In this document: piece after piece, positions 46,734-58,453 of the stretch | How positions within the stretch are numbered: the first letter of the stretch is position 1 | Layout: every line of letters starts with the position of its first letter | Source of the DNA: Maea johnstoni | Taxonomy: Eukaryota; Annelida; Polychaeta; Spionida; Magelonidae | Length of the DNA: 64,000 bases | Reading direction: 5' to 3' | Assembly: GCA_963942565.1 (NCBI GenBank) | Contig: OZ012699.1 | Coordinates: 23,832,201-23,896,200 of the forward strand | Translations under genes and position numbers: made by a program | Notes under the pieces: generated by a model | What the model was told of the DNA's origin: nothing | The model's input: the letters and a program-made list of their open reading frames with translations, nothing else | Databases searched by the model: none

Positions 46734-47479
46734 ATCATTAAGCCCCCTGAGCATAATGGGGTTCTCTTTTCAATCATATTAATGACACCCTCGGTGCATT
46801 GGGGCGCAGTGCTGTGAGGCGCACAAAACTTATTTTTTAAATGCAGTACAGCGCATGCCGTTAGTCCTCTGAGCGCAGATTCAGCAACGCAGTGTGACAT
46901 GCCCCAGGCAGAACTCCTAAATGCCAGCGCAGTCTGGTGCATGCACACTTTGCATGTTTGTGCTGGCATTTAGCAGTTCCGCCTGGCACATGCCACACTG
47001 CGCAGCTGAGTCTGTGCTCTAAAATAGAAGGTTCGCTTGGGTGCACCACAAAAACTTAATTCAATGCGGAGGACTAGGGGCTTCAAAGATAAAGTGCAGT
47101 GCCCCTCGTAGTGCTGTGCCCTGAGTCCTCCTCATTGAATTAAGTTTTTTGTGGCACACTCAAGCGTACGCCTCATTTTGGAGTGCAGGTTCAGCAGCGC
47201 AGTAAGGCCTGCGTCAAGCAGCACCGCTAAATGCCTGAGGAAACTGGCGCACACAGTGCAGTGTGGCATGCACCAGACTGCGCTGCCATTTAGCGGTTCT
47301 GCCTGGTGAACGTCGCATTGCACTGCTGAATCTGCACTCAGAGGACTAAAGGCGTGTGCTGTACTGCGCTTCAAAAATTAAGTTCAGTGCGTCTTTTAGC
47401 ACTGCGCCCCAATGCACCTAGGGTGTCATTAAAATCATTGAAACGAGCACCCCATCATGCCCCAGGGGTGCTTAATGAT
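46734..47479. repeat. 746-bp nested palindrome (foldback)
   Basis: The left end atcattaagccccctgagca mirrors the right end cttaatgat; reading inward, the arms stay recognisably complementary (ttaatgacaccctcggtgca / its inverse, ccacaaaaacttaattcaat / its inverse) to a centre near 47100. Each arm contains its own palindrome: 46876-47020 (centre about 46948) and 47186-47338 (centre about 47262), both built on aaatgccagcgcag and catttagc(a/g)gttc(c/t)gcctgg. The whole could fold into a three-branched cruciform. Arms differ at perhaps one base in six. No coding. Confidence 0.85.
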
Positions 47480-47824
47480 GAAGCGTGTGCTACACCCAGC
47501 ATGCCTCGCAACGCTGCATCCATCTGCACTTATCTTTACTGGGTCAGGATGCGCTTCATTACCAAAGGGTGATGTTCATGTGATTCTTATTTCTCACTTT
47601 TGTGGATGACAACAGACACTCAGTACAAAAAAATTATATTTGCAAATATTTGGACATCATGTTTATTTCCCATGATTGATAGCTGACTTCTTGATCCGAA
47701 CAATGTGACTTGGTTCAAACCGCAGGCAACATATTTTGCCAAAACGCCTTTGGTTTGTACCAGCCCACATAACAGGTTTGAACCAGGACTCCAAAACAGA
47801 CCCCACTTGTGAGCCATCTATTGG

Positions 47825-48070
47825 GGAAAAGGGAACTACTAAAAAGTGTTTGAAAAAAAAAATTCCGACACTTTTTTTGAAAATTGTTTGAATTTTTTTT
47901 CCAACACTTTTCATAGAAGTGTTAGAAAAAACATTTTCTATACTTTTTGAAAAAACATCAGATAAAAATATTTATTTTCTAACACCTTTTGAAAAACATT
48001 TGAAAAAAAATCGATATTTCCATTCCAACACTTTTCGGAAAAAGTGTTAGAGAAAAAATTGAATATTTCT
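47825..48070. repeat. AAGTGTTNGAAAAA / inverse array
   Basis: aaaagtgtttgaaaa, ttccgacacttttt, ccaacacttttc, agaagtgttagaaaaa, ttctaacacctttt, ttccaacacttttcgg and aaaagtgttagagaaaa alternate in orientation; several neighbouring pairs form clean hairpins. Confidence 0.8.
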
Positions 48071-48639
48071 TCTAACGATCACACCTGTACCATCCTATTT
48101 TTGGGTGTTTCTACAAATTTGTTATTTTTTTTTGGCATTTCTGGAAGATTCTTTTCATGTTTTCTTAGCATTTCTGCCAAGTTATATTTTTCGGTTTGTG
48201 CAAGTTATTTTTTGCAATTTGACCCTGCTTTTAAGGGTAGCATCAGGGTATTCCAACAAAATCTAACATTATAAAACATTCAAATGCCTGTGAACATTAC
48301 CCTTTCCTGTGAAAGAAGGGGGATAAATGGATTATTTCAATTTTGTTTAAACTTTTCCCCCTCCCTACTAATACTGAATTCTGTTATGTGTTCTTAAGGT
48401 AAAGATTGTGTAGTTGAATTATATAGTTATGAATCATGTTCTTAGGTTTTATCTGAAAAAATATACGTGTCAGGTGAGTGAGTAGGTACCTTTAATATCA
48501 AACATAGGTCATTTAAATGTGGCACGAGACCATAACATTTGTACGTATCATATATCAATAAGACTTTGAAAAAAATATACTATGACATTAAAGCATTAGA
48601 TTTAAAATACACTTTCCTTTTAAGAACGCTGTTTTTACG

Positions 48640-49080
48640 ATGGTACAGGCGTGAACGCAAACACAACTTCGAGAAATACAATGAAAAACTTGCAAAAAAA
48701 AGAACCTCAGAGAAATGCAGATAAAACTTGGAAAAAGCAAAAATAAATCTTGGATAAATGGAATAAAGAAACTTGAAGAAACACAAAAAATGGCACGAGG
48801 AAACAACTTCGAAATATCAATTAAATCTTGTAAATAAGCAAAAAAAACTTCAGAGAAATTCGAAAACAACTTGGAAAGATCCAAAAACGAAACATGGCGA
48901 ACTTAAAAATGGACCTCTCAGACCCATAATATTTGCATAATACCACCGTTTACAACCCTGCAATAACCCATTATAACAAACCTCCCAACCAGTACAGACC
49001 CTGTAATAGACCTGGAACGGCCCATAATATCCCTGTTACATTCCCTTGATGAACTTTTAATGACCCCGAAATGGACAGGT
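48640..49080. repeat. Second AAACTTG plus CCCATAAT composite array
   Basis: aaacttgcaaaaaaaagaacctcagagaaatgcag-type words (48680-48900) followed by gacccataat, acccattata and ggcccataat words (48920-49040), in the same order as at 45230-46440. Confidence 0.65.
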
Positions 49081-49229
49081 TAAAACCCTCTATAACACAT
49101 TTGGATCAGACCAGGGCTGAGTGTCATTTGAGGCTGGAGTATACTAGAATCTCTCTCTTCAAGATGGGCAACCTTGCTAGTCTTATAAAGAGAGGCAATG
49201 ATAGTTTTTTTTACGATTTTCCTTGCCAC

Positions 49230-49275
<46 letters not shown>

Positions 49276-49312
49276 TGATAATAATAATAGCAATGATTAT
49301 AATAATAATAAT
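49230..49312. repeat. (AAT)n microsatellite
   Basis: About 80 bases of AAT/GAT units. Confidence 0.95.
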
Positions 49313-49429
49313 ACCTTTAGAACAGCACGATTACTACCATTATTAATTATCATTATTAATATTATGATGACGATATTGATGATTTTGTGCAATTTCCTCA
49401 ACCCACAACTTTCAAAACATCTAGAAAAA

Positions 49430-50300
49430 ATCACTCGAATTTATTCATACAAACCTCCGCTGGAGAATTAGATGAAAATAGCTCAAAATCACGGCAGACT
49501 CGGAATTGGATACTTCAGTTTTTTTAATAGCATACATTTCGAAGATTGCCTTCTAGTTTTTACAGATTAGCAGTTATAGATCTTAAAACTGTGGAGTATG
49601 TGCTTTCTAAATATATGAGTTTTATATCATTTGGCCTTATATTGATGGGAAAATAATTGATTGAAAACGGCTCAAAATAAGAGCAAAAACGGCAAAATCG
49701 GCAATCTACAAAAACTCTGATTTCGTTTTTTTACAGGAAAAAAACTCAACATTGAGTAAGTTTGACAGATTAAACAAATACTGATCTTAAAATTATAGAT
49801 GATGGGCCTTCTAAATATATGAGTTTTACATCATTTGGCCCAACATTGATGGCTAAATAATTGATTGAAAACGGCTTAGAATCAGAGCAAAATCGGCAAT
49901 CTATAAAACCTGCTTTCGTATTTTTTCAAGCAAAAGTTTTCAGCATTGCGTTAGTTTGACAGATCAAACAGTTACAGATCTTAAAATAACAGAATTTGGG
50001 CTTTGTAAATATATGAGTTAAGTATTAGTTGGCCCAATAATTGTGAAGAAAAACTCAAATCAAAACAGCTCACAATCGGAATGTAAACAGTAAAATCGGC
50101 AATCTAATAAAATTCTGATTCTGTTTTTTCAAAGCAAGAATTTTCATATTTATGTGAGTTTCTCAGAGTAACTATTTAGATATATTAAAAATATAGATTG
50201 TGGGCTTTCCAAATTCAAATGTTTTATTTTTTTTGGCCCAATATTGGAGGAGAAATCCTTAAAAGAAAACAACTAAAAAAACGGCAAAATCATGAAAAAA
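49430..50300 (+). repeat. About 200-bp tandem repeat, four diverged copies
   Basis: Markers (c)taaatatatgag...ttggcc occur near 49605, 49808, 50002 and 50205, spaced about 195-203 bases; each unit also holds aaaatcggcaatctaaaa and gatcttaaaa. Copies are well diverged. Non-coding. Confidence 0.8.
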
Positions 50301-50474
50301 AGTGCACGGCCACTGCTATAGTCAGCACTTGTCCCGGACAAGCGGACATTGCTTCATGTTAGGACTCTGGCAACTAAAAGAAGACAATGCAAGTTTTTTT
50401 AAAATATAAATTTTATGAAAATCCGATCATGCAACGCAGAGCTATAGGCACTTTTCTACTGGGAAGTCTCAGAT

Positions 50475-50590
50475 TAAATCTCAGTTCAAACTCTTAGATT
50501 ACCATAAACATATGGGACATATAATGTCCCCACAATATTAAATCTCAGACCCCATAATAAAAACTCTCATATTTTCTACTAGTCAACAAT
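50475..50590 (-). repeat. Reverse copy of the 5936-6120 repeat
   Basis: The minus strand reads agagtttttattatggggtc, tgagatttaatattgtgggg, acattatatgtcccatatg, matching the 74-bp unit near 5940. Confidence 0.75.
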
Positions 50591-50866
50591 AGATGGCGCC
50601 CTTGTTCAGGGTGCTTTGGACTTATCTCACTCTCACATGCGGTATATGGGGACATTGAAGAAATGCAAAATCTGGACAGATCAGGGTGTGTTTGGCATAA
50701 TTAAAGCTAGACGCATGTCACACTTACATGTGGTAACTGGAGAAATTGAGGAAACTCAATACCTTGAGGGCTCAGGGTGGATAAGGCATAATTAAAGGAA
50801 TCAGCATATGGGCCCCACAACGTGAGTGAAAGGATGGAAGTGGACCCCATAAACCTGCAACAAAGA

Positions 50867-50867
<1 letters not shown>

Positions 50868-50963
<96 letters not shown>
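50868..50963. repeat. (TC)n microsatellite
   Basis: About 46 TC units. Long SLSL or RERE open frames here are artefacts. Confidence 0.98.
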
Positions 50964-50964
<1 letters not shown>

Positions 50965-51024
50965 AGGCGTTCTCTGTCTCTCTGACATTTACTATTGCCT
51001 CTATACTATTACCTATACATATAT

Positions 51025-51027
<3 letters not shown>

Positions 51028-51108
<81 letters not shown>

Positions 51109-51190
51109 GTCTTCTCTCTGTCTCTCTCTGTCTTTCTCTCTCTCTCACTTTTATTGATTGATCCCTCTCTCTCGCTTTCTCTCTCTTTCT
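51028..51190. repeat. (TC)n microsatellite, then imperfect TC
   Basis: A pure TC run to about 51105, then TC with CTG and TTT interruptions. Confidence 0.97.
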
Positions 51191-51375
51191 CTGACAGTTA
51201 CTGAGCTCTCTCTCTCATTTCCTCTTAAAAGTACTAATTTCATACCTTTGTCAGAGGTTATGGGAATGTGGACTTTGCTTTTCCTATTCTTTCAAATGTT
51301 TATGATATATGGGCAATTTGTTTTCTCTTTTGGTAGGATTTTAGAGTCCAATCCTGTGCTGTGCACAAGGGCCCG

Positions 51376-51545
51376 CTAGGGTAAAATACTAATATTCATA
51401 TTAACATTCCCATTCCTAAAAACTATGAGGTCTATAGAACTTTTAATATGGATTTGAAACTCTTTGAATACTTGGTTAAATACTGCTTTAACTGCATTTC
51501 TCACCATGGCGAGATTGGTCATTTCCTTTTCTGGATCTTTCTGAG
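51376..51545 (-). CDS. Possible last exon of HMG-box-like gene
   Basis: After the acceptor ttattttttcag the minus strand reads (x)QKDPEKEMTNLAMVRNAVKA, VFNQVFKEFQIHIKSSIDLI, then VFRNGNVNMNISILP and a stop. The exon starts with two bases finishing a codon. The string reads like a real helical protein tail, but I recognise no family. It is grouped with the exons at 51863-52024 and 52580-52743 by strand, spacing and splice sites; the phases with the middle exon could not be made to fit, so the gene model is incomplete. Confidence 0.4.
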
Positions 51546-51862
51546 CTGAAAAAATAAAATGAAAAAACATGTCCAGAGTGATGCCCACGGCACTTTAAAA
51601 AACTGTAATTTTCTGCAAAAGTGTTAAAAATAACCACTTCCCTTCAGTTTTTTTTTCTAGTCTTGAATAAGATTTCTGTTCAATCAGATCATCCGTATGT
51701 ATAAATGTACCTTTCCTGGGTCGGGGAAAGTAAAAAGATTGCATTGACTGACGTACTGTTAGTAAGTCACTAAAATATTAGTAATTTCACTAAAAGGTTG
51801 ATGCTTGAACATCACTCTATGGCCTTCAAAATTTAATAAGGGAGAGCTAATAATTTTTGGTG

Positions 51863-52024
51863 TTATTTATATGAAAACGTATGATCCATAAACTTAAGAA
51901 GCTTGTTTTGGAGGTCATTGTTTACTGAGAAACGATGACCATCAAAGCTACCAAAGAAGGCACAGTAGTCATTCCCAAAAGCATGACCGCACACATCTAC
52001 CCCAAGATCTCCAAGCTGATCAAA
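51863..52024 (-). CDS. Possible exon, unknown domain (FDQLGDLGVDVCGH)
   Basis: The acceptor ttcatttcag is followed in phase 0 by FDQLGDLGVDVCGHAFGNDY, CAFFGSFDGHRFSVNNDLQN, KLLKFMDHTFSYK and a stop. The composition is that of a globular domain with conserved-looking Gly and aromatic residues. It either ends the gene here or leaves at a donor not recognised (TCA|GTAAAC near 51918 is one candidate). Role unknown. Confidence 0.4.
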   Translation of the reverse strand, partial: FDQLGDLGVDVCGHAFGNDYCAFFGSFDGHRFSVNNDLQNKLLKFMDHTFSYK

Positions 52025-52579
52025 CTGAAATGAAGAAATATTCACTTTTAGTAAGTCTGTGATACCACAGTTCACCTTTTAGAAAGTTACAACCATGCTG
52101 GTCATAACACGGGGGTGTGAAATTCGTTTTAATTCTCAAAGCAAATTACAGGACTTGATTTAAATAACCAAACAGATGTCAATTACACGTGTTCACTTCT
52201 GAGCAAGGTCTTGTGAAAGTTACAACCATCGGGTGAGTCCTTTAAGTCATGCAATTTGTAGAGTTGTTAAGGAATATTCTTGTGAGGCGTCACTATGCCT
52301 GATGCCCCTCCTGTTGTTAATGAGCATCATAAACCACATAGCTGATGAATTTAACCACATTCATTTGACAAGTAAAAATGTTGATACAAAGCACAAGTTT
52401 TCCAGTACCATTTAACTATGACAATGAGGGTCAAGTATTTCATGTGAAGTATATTTTTTCAAATTTATCTCTATGTATTTCCTTGAACATTCACACATGA
52501 GTTCTATACTTCAATAGTTACGCATCAGAGAACAAGGACTAAAAAAGAAAATAATAACCACTGGATTCAAACTTTTAAG

Positions 52580-52743
52580 TTATCGGCTGATCCTTTTTTG
52601 ATGCTCCTGTTCATCAGCCGGTGGTGGGGGACCATTTGCTTTGCGATCAGCTGCCTGCTTTTGGTACTCTTCTTTCACTTCAGGGGCCAGATCATTCCAC
52701 ATCTTTGCATGGGCAGACAGACTTGCCTCTGGGGAGTTGTGGT
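52580..52743 (-). CDS. Possible exon with C-terminal half of an HMG box
   Basis: After the acceptor tttgtatcag the strand reads (x)HNSPEASLSAHAKMWNDLA, PEVKEEYQKQAADRKANGPP, PPADEQEHQKRISR and a stop. P-E-x-S...A-K-M-W-N-x-L...V-K-x-x-Y-x-x-Q-A fits helices 2-3 of an HMG box (W-N-x-L-x-x-x-x-K-x-x-Y-x-x-x-A). The first half of the box would be on an exon further right that I did not find. HMG boxes bind DNA in chromatin; no more can be said of function. Confidence 0.5.
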
Positions 52744-52799
52744 CTGATACAAAGCAAGCACAGAAATATAACAAAAATAATGATAGATATAATCCAAAC

Positions 52800-54840
52800 A
52801 GCATTTAATTAGATATTCAAAATTGTCAATAAACACTAACCAAAAGTGGATTGTAATAAAAGGAAATAAAGTACTATAAAATGACGAAATATAGAATTGT
52901 TTCAACAAAATAGTACAGTGATAGCATAAAGCTATGTAAAATGTGTTTTTAAACGATATCTTGGGACATAAATATCAGTCAAAAACTATTGTTAGTGTCA
53001 CCTACTTTTACACAAGGATTCTATACGTTGACAAACAAAAGAAGAACGTTTTAAAAATATTTGGAGATATTTGGAAAATGTGCAATTTGATTGAAAGATC
53101 AAATGTAATATTTCGCAGGACAAACATACAAAACTTATTCCTGGTACCTATTTCTTTAGCACTTTAAGTAACCAATGCTGTTGTAATCAAGACAGTATGT
53201 TATGATGCTTAGAAATCTATTCCATGAATTGAAGCAAACATACGCGTAGTGCACATAAAGATGTTGTTGAGAAGGAAAATTAATGTAGAATTAAATAGTT
53301 GAAAAAAAGTATTGCAATAAGAAAAATGATTAACTAAAGGCGAAGGTACATTGTTACTAACATAAAAAAGAGTGCACCATATCCACGCCAATAAGAGACT
53401 ACAGTTAATATTATCTAATCTAGTATCTATTAGGCTAATAACGAAATATTACTTTTAGCTGTGACCCATTAAAAACGAAGGTGCATTTTGTATGACTGAA
53501 ATTATTTCCTCTAAGAAATATGTCAGTTGCCAACAAATCTGTCATAAATATTTGCCACGCTATTGAAGAGGAATTCAGTATTTTGGTAATTAATAGTGTT
53601 TGGAATCCATCCAAATTTTTTATATTGATTATCAGTCCATCTGAAATACTAATGATTGATTAATAAGCCAAGCTGTGGAAAAGCTGTTTCCTGCAATGTT
53701 TTACCTTGAGTTGCGTTACCCTATAATGCGAGGTAAATCGTAAGGGCGGCATGCTTATATCAAAGGCTCAGAGAGATGGATCCGGCTTCATCATCCTCTC
53801 TGGAGCAGTACCGCAGTAGTGTTTCCTGTTTGGTGGGGACATAAACAAGTGAATAAACTTTTGTTATGCATTTTTTCTGGCCGGCTGGACGAGAGAAATG
53901 CCAGCTATATGTCTTTGGATGTAATTTTTATCCATGTGCATGCTCATTTTTTTTTTCGGACATGTCAAATTGCACTCCATGAACTTACATGGAGGAAAAA
54001 AACATGCTGTTCAGTCTGTTTGAAGTATCGGGCTAACACTAGGTATTATGATTAAACATTTTAAAAAATTAACAACTTTATATTTGGTATTTTCATAAGT
54101 TAATGATGATGTGAGATTTCCATTTAAAGGTTTCAATGATTTGTTAGGGGGCTGCGGTACACTTTGTGCAAATTTGACAAGCAGTTGAAGTGGGGGTATG
54201 ACAGCATTTCCTTTATGCAGAAAGGCATTCTTTATAAAAGTCATATACTGTTAGACAACTACACAAAGGTATTCCGTTCACTATACAAATATTTCAGATA
54301 CATTCCCGGTAGTGCATATCAGGAAAGGATGCTAAGGTGTATACTGTGAGGATAATTTACTTATATCATTGAAAGCATGGCACATGTACTCACACATACC
54401 TAGATATGTATACTACATCTATAGGAAATTGCAAGCATGTGTAAGGAAAATGCAGTCAGCATAATATCAACACCACCTATATAATGTCCACAACACCTAT
54501 AAATGGAAATTATACCAATACCTTATTACCTTATAATACACCAATATCTTACAAACTAGTCAATGGTGAGCTGCTATCAATCCTATCTGTAACAGCACAA
54601 ACAAACTTACCAATGAATCAATTTCTATAGAAAGACAATACTGCATTAAATCAAAAGGAGGTCCTGTGATAGCAAAAAAGCATTTAGGCTACAATAGATA
54701 TCAACTACCATTTATTTATTTTCTAGTAGCAGAAGCACCATAGACAGCGACACATTAAAAAAATTACCTTAGACAGTGAGATACATGAAATAAAATACTG
54801 CCCTTGTTAGCAACCTTTCTTTTGTATCAAAGGGTTTCAT
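52800..54840. other. Gene-free stretch
   Basis: AT-rich sequence. It should contain the 5' exons of the HMG-box-like gene if that gene is real, but no exon with sound splice sites was recognised. Confidence 0.4.
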
Positions 54841-55690
54841 AGAGTGTGGTTGATCAGCGACTGAAAAATTACATGACAGATAACAATCTACATGAATATC
54901 TTAACTCTGCTTATAAGTAAAGCCGGTCACAGCACAGCGACTGCACTAGTGGTGGTACAAATTGACATCCTTACAACCATTGAAAAGCATGGAATTGTTA
55001 TTCTTATTCTGCTTGGCCTAAGTGCAGCATTTGATACCATTTCCCATGATGTGCTGGTTTCTAAAAACCTCTCTGGGTAAAACAGGGCCAGCTTATGAAT
55101 GGTTTTGTTTATACCTTTCTGACCGTACTCATGGAGTTCATATAGATGATTCATTCTGCGCATCACAGGAAATCCTATGGTCTGTACCACAAGGATCAGT
55201 GTTGGGCCCCCTGCTCTGCTATGCTACCTCCTACTTTTAGGAGTACTGATAAGAAAGCATGGTCAATTCTGATGCAGATTATACACATCTCTACCTCTTT
55301 ATAAAGCCTATCAATCGGCGCCCAATTGACATGGCTGAAGCAAAGTTGGAAAAATGCCTCAAACTCAAACTGAATGTAGAGAAGACTGAGTTTCTGGCTA
55401 TGGGTACCCCACAGATGAAGGCTTAGATTTCTATTCATATTATTACTGTAAATTGTCTAATAGTACCAGATCTTAACCAAGAGGTCGCTAATTTGGGTGC
55501 TGTTTTTGATTCAAACATGAATATATTATCAAGTCTGCAAATTACAATCTTAAAAATATTCCAAAACTAAAAGAAATTCTCAACACTGATACAATGAAGA
55601 ATGATATTCTCTCACTGGTGCCATCACACCTTTACTATTGTAATGGACTTGTGAATGTATTCAAAATTGATGACATACCTACATGCTTCC
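54840..55690 (+). mobile_element. Old L2/CR1-type LINE reverse-transcriptase remnant
   Basis: Reading through many frame breaks gives RLKNYMTDNNLHEYLNSAY, STATALVVVQIDILTTIEKH, LSAAFDTISHDVLV, WSVPQGSVLGPLL, then LNVEKTEFLAMGTPQ. These match, piece by piece, the better kept LINE at 58454-60932 (MTENNLHEHLQSAY, LSAAFDTIDHD, WSVPQGSVLGPLLF, LNADKTEVLVLGTP). It has several stops and frameshifts and lacks the catalytic YADD in readable form, so it is much older than its relative. Confidence 0.85.
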
Positions 55691-55979
55691 CTTCCGTGTA
55701 AATATTGGAGGAACTCTGGCCACGTCATAAAGGGACCTTAATTTTTGTCTTAGTTCTAGGACGGCCTTGGACAAATCTGTTATGGTTGTTAACCCAAGTC
55801 TGAAAGAAAATATATAGGTTTAATGGGTTTTGCTCTTACGATTAATCAAGCCTATGTTTGTATCGCAGCTTCCTCCGAGAACTCATGCCACCATTATAGC
55901 TCGCTGAGTTCCACGAAGATGTATCCACATGGAAACCTGACATAGAATCCTATGAATTTGGCCCAAACAATCCCCTCTG

Positions 55980-56380
55980 GCCTTACGTTAAACAAAGCCG
56001 CCATTTTGGAAAATGAACAAAATCATTATTAGGTCCCCTTTGAATATATGAAATAAAAAAGGGGGGTCACCAGTACTGCCGTCCATATAGGTGGCGCCAT
56101 AGTGGCACTTCCGTTTCCGAACAACATTGTTTGCCACTTTAGCGCCACCTATGGAAGGCATGACAGGTGACCCCCCTTTTTTATTTTAGATATTCAAAGG
56201 GAACATGGCAATGAAAGCCTGTGCAAGGTTTGATGAAAGTCTTAGCGTGTGGTATTCTTTAAATTGCCTTTCAATTTTAGACGTGGAATTTAGCCCCACC
56301 TTGACGCCACCTATATGGACGGGATAACTGGTGATCCCCCTTTTTTATTTTGGATTTCCAAAGGGGATCTGACAAGGATA
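55980..56380. repeat. Three copies of a GGTGGCGC...GTCACC module, both orientations
   Basis: The module ggggggtcaccagtactgcc ... ataggtggcgcc is at about 56063-56100; inverted copies are at about 56140-56185 (cgccacctatggaagg ... caggtgacccccc) and 56305-56345 (cgccacctatatggacgg ... ctggtgatccccc). Each is edged by a short tttttta / taaaaaa. Confidence 0.75.
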
Positions 56381-56579
56381 GCTTATGCAAAGTTTCATGG
56401 AATTTCTATTGCGGGATATATTTTAAATGAATTTAAATGTAAATTTCAATAATCTGCCGTTGGTGGCGCTAGCTGTATACCTTGCCATTGTCTTTAACTG
56501 TACATTGGCAATTTATCATGGATGTGAACCTCATTTTTCTAATTTATGAGCATCAATAAATACGTAGCTTATTTATTAT

Positions 56580-57190
56580 TAATGCATCGTTTTATGATAA
56601 TAATAAAGGACTGTTGTATTTATGAAACAATTTTGATTTTTTTATAAATGACTGCATTACTAATACAAGAAGATTCATGAATACCAGAAATGATTTATAA
56701 ATTCTAGAAAATTATTAAACAAATTGCCATTTTCTAGTATCTATAAATACCTAATATTTATATATGCGATATCTATGACTACTAGAAAATGCTTTATAGA
56801 TACTAGGAAATCATATACAAATACAAAAAATATTATTTTAGTATTAGAAAACCATTCGTATTCATCAATGCAAATAGTTCATTTTCTGGTATTTATAGAT
56901 TATATTTTATTAATTATGAATTAGTTCATGGTATTAATGAATCATTTCATAGTATTTATGAATGCAGCAGCCACTATGAGATGTTAGAAATGATTTATTC
57001 ATGCCAGAAATTGATTAATAAAATATATAAAATGATTTATGAATACTAAATAGAGAAATGACTTCTAATTGGAATATCTATTTATCTATATTATTTACAA
57101 ATATGAAAAATCATTCATAGATATAAGAAATGTTACATTATTTTATTATATCTATAAATCATTTATTAATAGTAGTATATGATGCTGGTC
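56580..57190. repeat. AT-rich array of (C)TAGTATTTATAAAT words in both orientations
   Basis: Words such as tttctagtatctataaatac, tagaaaatgctttatagatactagg, ggtatttatagatt, atgatttatgaatac and atctataaatcattta recur every 25-40 bases on both strands. Non-coding. Confidence 0.75.
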
Positions 57191-58453
57191 TATGCTCCGG
57201 ATTTCAGTCAGTATTACAGAGGAGGAGTGTTTAATTAGGTAGATAACACCCCAATGAATAAATATTAATAACGATAGCAAGCGTTCACAGCTTCAACCAA
57301 TATCAAAATTGACTGACCTTTGCTCAGCTGTTATCTCTGAAATATTCTGCTGGTCTTACCTCAAAATTGTTTTTTAACTCATCTGGCCAGTCATTTGGTG
57401 TTTTTATATTTACTTCTACCATCCCAAATAGTGTATCATTCTTTATTCCTTGTATTATTTGTTCTTCTTTTACTCGTCCAGGGAATTTTTAAAAATATTC
57501 CGGAGCCCTAGTAGAATTGAAATCTCTGATATCTTTATTATTTCGCATTAGTGAATCATATTCACACTCCCACACTTCTTCTACATTATGACCCTGTGAA
57601 ATGATGTATTCCTTTCTCAGGCGAACGTCATCTAATCTTTGTGGTTGTTCAAAAAAACATTTTTCGTTCCTAACATGTTTAGTATTCTTACAAAGGTGAC
57701 CATGAAAATAGCACCCATAAAATTCATATACAGTATTTGTCAGTGAGTCAAATCCATCTGCTTGTTATGGTCCTATCCTTTTCTCAACTCCTGTATTAAC
57801 TTTGTGATTGATTTGTACATTTTCAGAGAAGTTTTTCCATTCCATCCAATCATACATTTTCAAATATGAATCCCTTTTTTCAGGTTTGAAACCTGTACCT
57901 TTTTTTCTCCTATTAAAAGCTCCAACAGGCATATTCTGCCCAATAGCCCAAAGGTATAACGCATTCGCGTCAAACCCAATGATGTTTTGACAAATATTGC
58001 TTTTATCATTTTTTAAAGGTGTTTCTCCTACTTTAGCATACCGATTAAAAACTATGCTTGGACCACCGATTATTTTGATTTGATCTTATCATGCAAATCG
58101 TTGTTACTTCTTTCTATTAACGCGAAACTTGCATTGTTTTTTTTCCAACTTCAAAAATCATTTTCCTAGCAACACCTGGTACTGATAATGTTTCTTTGAA
58201 CACATCAATTCCTTTTCCATAGTTAAAGCTTTGTGAATTACTAACAGCATGAACATATGGACCTACATCTTTATTGTTATAATACGAAAGGTAATCAGAG
58301 AAATTTTGCATATTATTTTCTTCCCAAACCTTTTACAAAACTCGTAATTTTCTTCCTTGGTATTTGGTGTTTTTTCTAGTTTCATAATATCTAATTCCTT
58401 TCTTTCATTTTTGAACTTTAGCCGTAGAGATTCATATTCTTGTCTTTCAGCTT

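Noticed and set aside
37243-49312. CRISPR array among the repeats
   Set aside because: No regularly spaced identical repeats with unique spacers; the sequence is eukaryotic.
50707-51204. RERERE / SLSLSL frames up to 115 residues
   Set aside because: Translations of TC repeats on either strand.
53777-53842. ATG with MDPASSSSLEQYRSS as a first coding exon on the plus strand
   Set aside because: Looks like a plausible N-terminus, but it is only about 20 codons, has no convincing donor and no downstream exon.
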